From assembly GCA_017852395.1 (NCBI GenBank), contig JAFMLE010000011.1, positions 1 to 63,671 of the forward strand: a stretch of 63,671 bases of DNA, in the 5' to 3' direction. This document shows, piece after piece, positions 28,619 to 36,930 of the stretch (position 1 is its first letter; each line of letters begins with the position of its first letter). This DNA comes from Flavobacteriaceae bacterium (lineage in GTDB: Bacteria; Bacteroidota; Bacteroidia; Flavobacteriales; Flavobacteriaceae). Position numbers and translations under genes: made by a program. The notes under the pieces were generated by a model. That model did no database searches, had not been told where the DNA came from, and worked only from the letters and a program-made list of their open reading frames with translations.

Positions 28619-28646
28619 AAACACCCTAGCAAGTACTAGGGTGTTT
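28619..28646 (-). terminator. Intrinsic terminator after the ABC1 kinase gene, upstream of fabH
   Basis: An 11-base stem (28619–28629 with 28636–28646) and 6-base loop are followed on the minus strand by a run of T. It should end the TetR–ABC1 transcript. The fabH ATG is only 23 bases downstream, and that short gap (again T/A-rich) holds no clear promoter. Confidence 0.8.
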
Positions 28647-28672
28647 GGATAATTACACAAAAAATAAACCAA

Positions 28673-29983
28673 TTAAACAAAATGCGTGTAATTATAAATT
28701 TTCACTTTAGCCTTCAGATCGTTGAGCAAACTGTATAGGCCAAAAAAGGTCCTATTAATGTAGATAAAATGTTTGGACCCCCGGTTGCCATTCATTTTTC
28801 GTAATGTGGTATCTTTTGAAAATTCTTGACTTAGGCCCGCAATCTGATTCCAAAAAGTCGTGTTTCCAAAGTCAAAAGTATCCTCATGAAAAGGCGCAGT
28901 AAAGAGCTGCATCATACGATGAAACAAGGCCGTAAAATAAACGGTTTCTTTTTCGGTATCTGAAGGGATCAAAATTTCCAAAGCACGCAAACGGTTTTGA
29001 AACGCTTCTTGATTGTTGAGTATTTCGGGTTTTGACAATTCAAAATAAGGAGTGTAAAATGCTTCAGGGACCGCTTTCATACAGCCAAAATCAATTGCAA
29101 TAAGATCTCCGTTGGGGGCAACCAAAAAGTTCCCCGGGTGCGGGTCTGCATGTACTTTTCGAAGTTGATGCATTTGATACATATAAAAGTCCCAAAGGGT
29201 CTGACCCAATTGATTGTTTTGGGGACTTGATACTGGATTTTGGGAAGCATACTCAGAAAGGTGCAAGCCGTCCATCCAATCCATTGTCAAGATCTTATCG
29301 GAGGACCACTCTGGATAATATTTGGGAAATTGGAGGTGCGGAAGGTGGCCACAATTTTGCGCGACTTCTTGACCTTGGGTCAATTCTAACCGATAATTGG
29401 TTTCTTCCAAAAGTTTATCTTCGACTTCTTCAAAAAATTTATCGGTGTCTTTGCCTTTGAGATTAAACATCTTCATGGCAATCGGTTTTACCAAACTCAG
29501 GTCGGAGCCGATACTGTCTGCTACTCCAGGATATTGGATTTTCACAGCAAGTTTTTTCCCATTCTTAGCCGCCTGATGGACTTGTCCTATACTGGCAGCA
29601 TTTACAGATTGAGTAGCAAACGTATCAAAAATAACCTCGGGGTTGGCTCCTAAATATTTGCGGACCAATTTGCGGACCAAAGGGGCGGATAATGGAGGGA
29701 CCGAAAATTGGGATAGACTAAATTGTTCGACATAGGCTTGTGGTAAGATATTACGCTCCATACTGAGCATTTGGGCTACCTTAAGGGCACTTCCTTTCAG
29801 GCTTTTGAGGCCATCATAGATGTCTTTGGCGTTCTCCTCATCCAGTTGTGCTTTGGTGGGTGCTTGACTCAATGCCTTTTTACCGTAGTATTTGAGGTAG
29901 TTGCCCCCTACTTTGATCCCGGTCGTAACCAGAGTTCCGGCACGTTCAATTTTATTGGTTGGTATGTAATCTAAAGTTTTCAA
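28673..29983 (-). CDS. ABC1/UbiB (ADCK-like) atypical kinase family protein
   Basis: 436 residues. Protein-kinase-like fold with AKNGKKLAVKIQYPGVADSI (the VAIK-type Lys), an Ala/Gly-type loop AASIGQVHQA, the catalytic-loop-like HADPHPGNFLVA and IAIDFGCMK (the DFG equivalent). The usual N-terminal KxGQ signature reads KVAQ here (SALKVAQMLSMERNILPQAY). Family members act as ATPases in quinone synthesis or lipid homeostasis; flavobacteria generally use menaquinone, so a ubiquinone role is doubtful. The start is TTG 29983, directly after the TAA of the TetR gene, and no ATG exists upstream of the fold. Confidence 0.87.
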   Translation of the reverse strand: MKTLDYIPTNKIERAGTLVTTGIKVGGNYLKYYGKKALSQAPTKAQLDEENAKDIYDGLKSLKGSALKVAQMLSMERNILPQAYVEQFSLSQFSVPPLSAPLVRKLVRKYLGANPEVIFDTFATQSVNAASIGQVHQAAKNGKKLAVKIQYPGVADSIGSDLSLVKPIAMKMFNLKGKDTDKFFEEVEDKLLEETNYRLELTQGQEVAQNCGHLPHLQFPKYYPEWSSDKILTMDWMDGLHLSEYASQNPVSSPQNNQLGQTLWDFYMYQMHQLRKVHADPHPGNFLVAPNGDLIAIDFGCMKAVPEAFYTPYFELSKPEILNNQEAFQNRLRALEILIPSDTEKETVYFTALFHRMMQLFTAPFHEDTFDFGNTTFWNQIAGLSQEFSKDTTLRKMNGNRGSKHFIYINRTFFGLYSLLNDLKAKVKIYNYTHFV

Positions 29984-30631
29984 TTAGTGGCTTCCCATTT
30001 TTTCTTTCCAAAGAAATTTTCCAAAATCTACTAAGGTGTCTAAAGATGCATTATCAAAAATGGTAAAAGCAGTATGCACCGATTTTTCGATAGCAGCATC
30101 TGTTTTTTCAAAACCGGCTGAGCGGTCATCAATCCAAAACTTCAATAAGAATAAAAATTGTACCCATGCGGCTTCAGAAAATAGTTGTGTTGGATGCTGC
30201 GACCATCGAGAACGCTCATCGTTACCAACTTCGATCAACTCAGAAGCAAAGGCTTTAAATCGTGTGCGCAAGGTTTTTAACTGAGTCATTTTTGACAAGA
30301 TACTTTTATGCCCTTCCAGCGCAAACAGCACATAGCTTCGATTGAGCAATAGCACTTCGAAAAAAGTAAAATAAAAACTCAATAATTGATCTTTGCGGCC
30401 CGCACTTGCATAATTCTTATCGGCTTCTAGCAGTTGCATTGTGTTTTCGTAAAAAGAATCCCAAAGTGCCATTTCTACAGCATCTAACGATCCAAATGAC
30501 GAATAAAAATCAGCCTCCTCAACCGCAATTCTCTTACAAAATTGATATACTGAGGTGGGTTTTGATCCGGATTCTAAACAGGCCTCTGTGTAGGCGGATA
30601 GAATTTTTGAGTTGTGGGTTGCGTTTGACAA
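29984..30631 (-). CDS. TetR-like transcriptional regulator
   Basis: 215 residues, TetR-like: an N-terminal helix-turn-helix region (KILSAYTEACLESG..., VYQFCKRIAVEEADFYSSFG, about 8–45) and an all-helical C-terminal domain. No ATG precedes the domain; an in-frame TAA lies just upstream, so TTG 30631 must be the start. It is immediately followed by the ABC1 kinase (TAA then TTG), so it probably regulates or works with it. It is divergent from htpG across 148 bases. A TATTTTTG box at 30654–30661 (minus strand) may be its -7 element. Ligand unknown. Confidence 0.75.
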   Translation of the reverse strand: MSNATHNSKILSAYTEACLESGSKPTSVYQFCKRIAVEEADFYSSFGSLDAVEMALWDSFYENTMQLLEADKNYASAGRKDQLLSFYFTFFEVLLLNRSYVLFALEGHKSILSKMTQLKTLRTRFKAFASELIEVGNDERSRWSQHPTQLFSEAAWVQFLFLLKFWIDDRSAGFEKTDAAIEKSVHTAFTIFDNASLDTLVDFGKFLWKEKMGSH

Positions 30632-30779
30632 TTTTTACAAATTATAGTTGAAACAAAAATACAAATTTGTTTATGATTATTCACTATTTATTAAACATTA
30701 TTTTTGTTGAAAAAATGTCAATTTGTCACGTTGTACGCTTTGGTATTTTTTTTGAAGTGGGTTTCTAAAATTTTAAAAC

Positions 30780-32657
30780 ATGTCAAAAGGGAAAATTAAT
30801 GTAGCGGTTGAAAATATATTTCCGCTGATCAAAAAGTTTTTATACAGCGATCATGAGATCTTTCTACGTGAATTGATTTCTAATGCAACAGATGCAAGCA
30901 ACAAATTGTTGCACCTAAGCAGCCTTGGGGAAGTAAAGGGTGCCGTCGGTGATCTGCTTATCGAAGTAAAAATCGACCCAAAAGCCAAAACATTGCATAT
31001 TATCGATCAAGGTGTTGGGATGACAGAAGAAGAAGTAAACAAGTACATCAATGAGGTTGCTTTTTCGGGTGCTGAAGAGTTTTTAGAAAAATACAAAGAC
31101 ACGGCAAAAGACAGTGGAATCATTGGTCATTTTGGTCTTGGATTTTACTCCGCCTTTATGGTCGCCGATAAAGTCGAAATTTTCACCAAATCACATCTTG
31201 ACACCCCTGCGGTGCATTGGAGCTGTGATGGTTCGCCAGAGTTTACGCTAGAAACCACCGATAAAAAAGACCGAGGAACCGAAATTGTACTGCACATCAA
31301 TAAGGATGAAAAAGAATTTCTTCAAGAAAGTCGCATCCAAGCGCTTTTAGTGAAGTACAACAAATTTATGCCCATCCCTATTAAATTTGGAACCAAAGAA
31401 GAGACCCTTCCACTTCCCGAAAATGCAGATAAAGATGCCAAGCCCCAAACGCAAACGGTGGATAACATCATCAACAACCCCAAACCCGCATGGACCAAAA
31501 AGCCGGCTGATTTAAAGGATGGAGACTATAAAAGTTTTTATCGAGAGCTTTACCCAATGCAATTTGAAGAACCGTTATTCAACATTCATCTAAATGTTGA
31601 TTATCCCTTCAATTTGACCGGAATCTTATACTTTCCTAAACTCAACAATGATCTCAATATTCAGAAAGACCGTATCCAACTCTATCAAAACCAGGTTTTT
31701 GTGACGGATAACGTCGAGGGTATTGTGCCCGAATTTTTGACCTTATTGCGCGGGGTGATCGATTCTCCGGACATTCCACTAAATGTTTCCAGAAGCTATT
31801 TGCAGGCCGATGGCGCGGTAAAGAAAATCAGCAATTACATCACCCGAAAGGTCGCCGACAAACTCAACAGCCTATTCAAAAACGATCGCAAAGCTTTTGA
31901 AGAAAAATGGAACGACATCAAAGTGGTTATCGAGTATGGTATGTTGAGCGAAGACAAGTTTTTTGAAAAAGCAGAAAAATTTGCACTCTATCCTACCACA
32001 GAGGGCAGCTTTTACACATTTGATGAACTCAAAGAAGCTGTTAAAGATTCGCAAACAGACAAAGATGATAAATTGGTCTTGCTCTATGCGTCTGATGTCC
32101 AAGAACAACACAGTTATATCAAAGCCGCAAAAGACAAAGGGTATCAAGTCTTGTTATTAGACTCTCCAATTGTGGCGCATTTGATTCAAAAATTAGAGGG
32201 CAATAACGAAAAAGTTTCTTTCGCTCGTGTCGATGGAGATGCCATTGAAAACCTGATAAAGAAAGAAGAGGCTACGGTTTCAAAACTGTCAGACGAAGAA
32301 AAAGAAAAACTCAAACCCCTCATTGAAGAAGTGATCACCGATCAACAATATACGGTACAACTCGAAGCCATGGACAGCCAGGGACTCCCCTTTGTGTTGA
32401 CACAACCCGAGTTTATGCGTCGTATGAAAGATATGCAGCAAACTGGAGGTGGAATGATGGGTAATTTCCCAGAAATGTACACCCTATTGGTCAATACCAA
32501 CCACGAGCTGGTCGGGCAAATACTCGAAACCAAAACCAGCAAAAAACGTGAGCGTCTCATTCAGCAGGCGGTCGATTTGGCAAAACTTTCTAAAAACCTT
32601 CTTAAAGGGGAAGAACTGACCCAATTTATTCAACGTAGTGTGGATATGATTAAATAA
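30780..32657 (+). CDS. htpG: Molecular chaperone HtpG (Hsp90)
   Basis: 625 residues. ATP-binding GHKL domain has ELISNATDASNKLL (Asn of the metal site), IIDQGVGMTEEEV, and GHFGLGFYSAFMVADK. The middle domain has FNLTGILYFPKL and PLNVSRSYLQ, and the C-terminus dimerises. The charged linker of eukaryotic Hsp90 is absent. The upstream region includes a TACGCTTTG stretch (30734–30742) 24 bases after a TTG, which is close to a promoter but has one extra base in the -7 box. No CIRCE-type inverted repeat was seen. Confidence 0.97.
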   Translation: MSKGKINVAVENIFPLIKKFLYSDHEIFLRELISNATDASNKLLHLSSLGEVKGAVGDLLIEVKIDPKAKTLHIIDQGVGMTEEEVNKYINEVAFSGAEEFLEKYKDTAKDSGIIGHFGLGFYSAFMVADKVEIFTKSHLDTPAVHWSCDGSPEFTLETTDKKDRGTEIVLHINKDEKEFLQESRIQALLVKYNKFMPIPIKFGTKEETLPLPENADKDAKPQTQTVDNIINNPKPAWTKKPADLKDGDYKSFYRELYPMQFEEPLFNIHLNVDYPFNLTGILYFPKLNNDLNIQKDRIQLYQNQVFVTDNVEGIVPEFLTLLRGVIDSPDIPLNVSRSYLQADGAVKKISNYITRKVADKLNSLFKNDRKAFEEKWNDIKVVIEYGMLSEDKFFEKAEKFALYPTTEGSFYTFDELKEAVKDSQTDKDDKLVLLYASDVQEQHSYIKAAKDKGYQVLLLDSPIVAHLIQKLEGNNEKVSFARVDGDAIENLIKKEEATVSKLSDEEKEKLKPLIEEVITDQQYTVQLEAMDSQGLPFVLTQPEFMRRMKDMQQTGGGMMGNFPEMYTLLVNTNHELVGQILETKTSKKRERLIQQAVDLAKLSKNLLKGEELTQFIQRSVDMIK

Positions 32658-32658
32658 C

Positions 32659-32684
32659 AAAATCGCCTTCGGGCGATTTTTTTT
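32659..32684 (+). terminator. Intrinsic terminator between convergent htpG and hutG
   Basis: The 9-base stem (32659–32667, 32672–32680) has a UUCG loop and is followed by a T-run on the plus strand. The T-run touches the hutG stop codon (32683–32685), so this one hairpin may end both convergent transcripts. Confidence 0.9.
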
Positions 32685-33684
32685 ACCCATTGAATTTTTC
32701 ATATGGATTGCCATACTTAGACACCACTGCGCAATTGATGATTTGCGCCGCCAAACGTGCGGTGGCAAAATCAAGGTCGTATTTTGGGTTGAGTTCTACC
32801 ACATCTAGTGCAATAACATTTTTTGCTTTTATTAAATCAGAAAACAACAAATCAAAAAATTGTGGCGTAAACCCAAAGGGGCCCGGAGCACTAACTCCCG
32901 GTGCATAAGCACTTGAAAAACCATCGAGATCTACCGAGATGTATAGATGGTCGCATTGACTAAAAAATGAAAGGATGTTTGCTTTTAATGTTGGTATATT
33001 TTCCCAATGACAATCTGCTGCTGCCGTATAACCAACCTTATATTTGACGGCCGTATCCAAAAGCGATTGGGGTGTAGCTTGGGGTTGGAGGCCCACCACA
33101 TAATAGGGCACTTCACCTTGGGTTTCGGTCATGATTTGATAAAAGGGTGTTCCCGAAGTTGGGCCTTTAATGGTAGGTCGTAAGTCTAAATGGGCATCAA
33201 AATTAAGAATTCCGATTTTGGGCTGCTCACTTTGTTCAAACGCCTGTCTTAGTCCTTTATAATGTGCATAGGCCAAATCATGACCGCCTCCCATACCAAT
33301 GGTAAAAATTCCTTTGGACTGGAGAACAGCTACCCGCTCAGAAAATGATTTTTGTGTGGCTTCAAGATCACCATTATTGCAATGTACATCTCCAAAATCC
33401 ATCACCATCCCGGGCTCAAAATGTGCGGCAAGACGGCCTAATTGTTGTCTAATTCCTACTGGGCCTTCGACAGCTCCTGCCCTTCCATTATTTCTTTTGA
33501 CGCCTTCGTCACAGGCATACCCCAATAGCCCGACTTTTGGATGGGGTGTTGACAAACGATCTGTTTCTAGTGCAGCTAGAGTTCCAAATGCAATACACTC
33601 ATGCCAATATTCGAAGGGTTTTTGCTCAGAAGAGCTCCTACCCGTCCATGGATTTTTATCTGAAAACGATGGGTTAACGGACAT
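32683..33684 (-). CDS. hutG: Formimidoylglutamase (arginase superfamily)
   Basis: 333 residues. It hydrolyses N-formimidoyl-glutamate to glutamate and formamide, the last step of histidine degradation. Manganese ligands are visible: His135 in GMGGGHD, Asp163, His165 and Asp167 in NFDAHLD, and the SVDLDGF motif near 255. Position in the hut operon separates it from arginase and agmatinase. It starts 5 bases after hutI ends. Confidence 0.94.
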   Translation of the reverse strand: MSVNPSFSDKNPWTGRSSSEQKPFEYWHECIAFGTLAALETDRLSTPHPKVGLLGYACDEGVKRNNGRAGAVEGPVGIRQQLGRLAAHFEPGMVMDFGDVHCNNGDLEATQKSFSERVAVLQSKGIFTIGMGGGHDLAYAHYKGLRQAFEQSEQPKIGILNFDAHLDLRPTIKGPTSGTPFYQIMTETQGEVPYYVVGLQPQATPQSLLDTAVKYKVGYTAAADCHWENIPTLKANILSFFSQCDHLYISVDLDGFSSAYAPGVSAPGPFGFTPQFFDLLFSDLIKAKNVIALDVVELNPKYDLDFATARLAAQIINCAVVSKYGNPYEKFNG

Positions 33685-33689
33685 CTTTT

Positions 33690-34925
33690 TTAAATTTTGT
33701 TACCATTTATAAAAATCGAGTCAATAAGATTTTCGCCAAAAGCATAGGGCAAAAGGGCATAGGACGCTAACGGTTTTGTAAGGATCAAATTGGCTTTTTT
33801 GCCCACGGTGACACTTCCTACTTTATCCGATAGGCCCATGGCATAGGCACCATTGATTGTGGCAGCATTAATAGCTTCTTCTGGAGTCATTTTCATTTTT
33901 ATACAGGCCAAGGCCACCACGAGGTTCATGTTTCCGGATGGGGCTGAACCGGGGTTATAATCGCTGGCAAGGGCAAGTGGAATTTCGGAGGCCAAAAGTT
34001 CACGCGCAGGGGTATAGGGCAGCCCTAGGAAAAAAGAACAATTGGGAAGTGCCACTGCCATTGTGTTTCCAGTTGCCAATGCCTCAAGATCTGCTGGGGT
34101 TAGTTGCTCGAGGTGATCGACCGTCACGGCATTGTTGGCAACTGCCATAGCCACCCCGCCAAGCGCATTAAATTGATTGACATGAAGTTTGGCCTGAAGG
34201 CCGAAAGATTGCCCCGTGTGAACCATTTGCTCCGTTTGGGCAACGGTAAAATAATTTTTTTCGCAAAAAACATCCAAGAAGGTTGCCAGTTTTTGACCCG
34301 CAACTGTAGGAATCCACTCTTGACAAACCTGGCGCACAAATCCTTCCGAATCAGTTTTAAAAGCCTCTGGGAGAGCGTGAGCAGCCAAAAAAGTTGATTG
34401 TATGGGGATGTCGATTTCCTTTTTTAGCTTTTCGATTACTCGTAACATTTTGATCTCCGCTTCCAAATTAAGGCCATAGCCAGATTTGATTTCTAAAGCG
34501 CCCGTTCCCAATCGCATCATGTCGTGTACTCTTTCATAGGCACTTTGATACAACAAATCAAAAGATGTGTTTTGAAGGTGTTTCGCCGAATTTAATATCC
34601 CGCCTCCGGCAGCTGCAATTTCTTGATACGTCTTGCCCGCAATTCGCATTTCAAATTCTTTTTCGCGGGTAGCAGCAAATACGGTATGGGTATGGGAATC
34701 ACACCAGGTCGGTAGCACAAAACGTCCTTTGGCATCTATAACCTGATCAACCTCCATTGTTGGGCAATCGGCCATTGGACCATAGGCCAAAATGGTATCC
34801 GCTTCTACATACAAAAAAGCATCATTGATCTGAGCCAGCTCACCCATTTTTGACCCTTTGAGAAAAAGTGTCTCAGGGCCTAAAGTTTGAAGCAATCCCT
34901 TTATGTTTTTAAATAGCCGTTTCAC
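33690..34925 (-). CDS. hutI: Imidazolonepropionase
   Basis: 411 residues, amidohydrolase family. It hydrolyses 4-imidazolone-5-propanoate to N-formimidoyl-glutamate. Zinc-site motifs: CDSHTHTVFA near residue 76, HALPEAF near 188, and LASDYNPGSAPSGNM near 315. Start is GTG 34925, overlapping the hutU stop by four bases (GTGA), so translation is coupled. Next gene is hutG. Confidence 0.95.
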   Translation of the reverse strand: MKRLFKNIKGLLQTLGPETLFLKGSKMGELAQINDAFLYVEADTILAYGPMADCPTMEVDQVIDAKGRFVLPTWCDSHTHTVFAATREKEFEMRIAGKTYQEIAAAGGGILNSAKHLQNTSFDLLYQSAYERVHDMMRLGTGALEIKSGYGLNLEAEIKMLRVIEKLKKEIDIPIQSTFLAAHALPEAFKTDSEGFVRQVCQEWIPTVAGQKLATFLDVFCEKNYFTVAQTEQMVHTGQSFGLQAKLHVNQFNALGGVAMAVANNAVTVDHLEQLTPADLEALATGNTMAVALPNCSFFLGLPYTPARELLASEIPLALASDYNPGSAPSGNMNLVVALACIKMKMTPEEAINAATINGAYAMGLSDKVGSVTVGKKANLILTKPLASYALLPYAFGENLIDSIFINGNKI

Positions 34926-36922
34926 TCGAAAAGGTCGTTTAATAAATTCTCTTCCACCTTATTGGGCACCAGTACATCCAGACTAGGGTTTTGTTCCATC
35001 GCCCTTTTGATTGCAAATGTAGCGGGTTTATTTCTGGCCCAGTTGCGACGTGCGATACCATTGTTGACATCAAAAAACAACATCGACTCCAGCCTTTCGT
35101 CGGCTTGTGGTGTACCGTCCAAGAGCAGTCCAAATCCTCCATTGATCACTTCACCCCAGCCCACACCGCCACCATTGTGTATTGACACCCAGCTGGCCCC
35201 TCGAAAACTGTCTCCTATAACATTATGTATGGCCATATCCGCCGTAAAGCGACTTCCATCATAGATGTTAGACGTTTCGCGGTAGGGCGAGTCTGTTCCA
35301 CTAACATCATGATGATCTCTACCCAAAACCACGGGGCCAATTGTACCCGATCTAATCGCGCGATTGAACGCTTGTGCAATTTTGATTCGACCCGCTGCAT
35401 CCGCATATAAAATACGGGCTTGTGAGCCTACGACGAGTTTGTTTTTTTGAGCATCTCTAATCCAACGGATGTTATCTTCTAACTGCCCCCTAATCTCATC
35501 AGGTGCTGTTGATAGAAGTTCAGACAATACAGTCGCTGCAATTTGATCAGTTGTTTCCAAATCTTGAGGTTCACCACTGGTACATACCCATCTAAAAGGA
35601 CCAAAACCATAGTCAAAACAAAGAGGGCCTAAAATATCTTGTACATAAGAGGGGTATCTAAAATCGGTTTTGGACGCGTTCATTACTTCGGCACCTGCTC
35701 GTGAGGATTCTAGCAGAAAGGCATTGCCATAATCAAAAAAATAGGTCCCCCTCTGGCAATGTAAATTAATTGCTGCTGCATGACGAACTAAGGTGCTCTG
35801 TACGGCTTTTTTGAAGGCTTTAGGGTCGTTTCTAAGCAAGGCATTGGCTTCTTCATACGAATATCCCAACGGGTAGTATCCTCCAGACCACGGGTTGTGA
35901 AGCGACGTTTGGTCTGATCCAATGGTCACGGTTATATTTTCTTTCAAAAAGCATTCCCACAGATCGACAATATTGCCGACATAGGCAATGGCCGTTGCTT
36001 TTTTTTGCAATTGGGCCTCGCGCACTACCGCCACCAAATCATTGAGGTTGTAGATAATCTGATCGACCCAGCCTTGTTGGTGTCGCTTTTGCGCAGCCAA
36101 AATATTGACCTCCGCTACAACGGTGATGCAACCAACTATGTTTCCTGCTTTGGGTTGGGCACCACTCATCCCTCCCAATCCTGAAGTAAGAAAAATTTTA
36201 CCTTGTGGCGTAGCGCCCTTGGGTAGGGTATTTCTAAAGGCATTCATCAAGGTTATGGTCGTGCCATGAACAATTCCTTGAGGGCCGATATACATAAAAG
36301 AACCGGCTGTCATCTGACCATATTGCGTCACCCCAAGTGCATTGTAACGTTCCCAGTCATCGGGTTTTGAATAATTGGGAATCATCATTCCGTTTGTAAT
36401 AACAACGCGCGGTGCAGATTTTGAAGAAGGAAATAACCCCATAGGATGTCCCGAATACAAATGCAAGGTTTGCGTATCGGTCATGGTCGCCAAATATTTC
36501 ATGGTCAATAGGTATTGTGCCCAATTCTGAAAAACAGCGCCGTTGCCTCCATAAGTGATCATTTCCGCTGGATGCTGTGCGACAGCCTCATCCAAGTTGT
36601 TGTGTATCATCAACATAATAGCGGCTGCTTCAGTACATTGGGCAGGATAGGCGTCAATTGGTCTTGCATATAGGGCATAATCGGGTTTGAAACGGTACAT
36701 ATAGATACGTCCAAAATCTTGCAATTCTCTGGCAAACTCTGGCCCGAGTTCTTCATGCCAATTTTCAGGAAAATAACGCAGTGCATTGCGAAGGGCAAGT
36801 TTTTTTTCTTCTATGGAGAGGATGTCTTTGCGTTTTGGGGCATGATTAAGATTGGGGTCATATAATTTTGGAGCAGGCAACTGCTTTGGAATTCCTTGTA
36901 CTATTTGTGCTTTAAAATCCAT
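34922..36922 (-). CDS. hutU: Urocanate hydratase
   Basis: 666 residues, longer than the roughly 555-residue enzyme of proteobacteria; extended forms are known in Bacteroidota, where extra segments sit at the N-terminus and within the chain. It adds water to urocanate using bound NAD as an electrophile. Motifs include SGLGGMSGAQPKAGNIVG near 270, GSDQTSLHNPWSGGYYPLGY around 343–362, and the CFDYGFGPFRWVCTSG region. It starts 8 bases after hutH ends and overlaps hutI by 4 bases. Confidence 0.94.
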   Translation of the reverse strand: MDFKAQIVQGIPKQLPAPKLYDPNLNHAPKRKDILSIEEKKLALRNALRYFPENWHEELGPEFARELQDFGRIYMYRFKPDYALYARPIDAYPAQCTEAAAIMLMIHNNLDEAVAQHPAEMITYGGNGAVFQNWAQYLLTMKYLATMTDTQTLHLYSGHPMGLFPSSKSAPRVVITNGMMIPNYSKPDDWERYNALGVTQYGQMTAGSFMYIGPQGIVHGTTITLMNAFRNTLPKGATPQGKIFLTSGLGGMSGAQPKAGNIVGCITVVAEVNILAAQKRHQQGWVDQIIYNLNDLVAVVREAQLQKKATAIAYVGNIVDLWECFLKENITVTIGSDQTSLHNPWSGGYYPLGYSYEEANALLRNDPKAFKKAVQSTLVRHAAAINLHCQRGTYFFDYGNAFLLESSRAGAEVMNASKTDFRYPSYVQDILGPLCFDYGFGPFRWVCTSGEPQDLETTDQIAATVLSELLSTAPDEIRGQLEDNIRWIRDAQKNKLVVGSQARILYADAAGRIKIAQAFNRAIRSGTIGPVVLGRDHHDVSGTDSPYRETSNIYDGSRFTADMAIHNVIGDSFRGASWVSIHNGGGVGWGEVINGGFGLLLDGTPQADERLESMLFFDVNNGIARRNWARNKPATFAIKRAMEQNPSLDVLVPNKVEENLLNDLFE

Positions 36923-36930
36923 TAAACTTC

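Noticed and set aside
30632-30779. CIRCE or HrcA-type operator before htpG
   Set aside because: No inverted repeat of the needed type was found; the region is A/T-rich with only partial promoter-like boxes.
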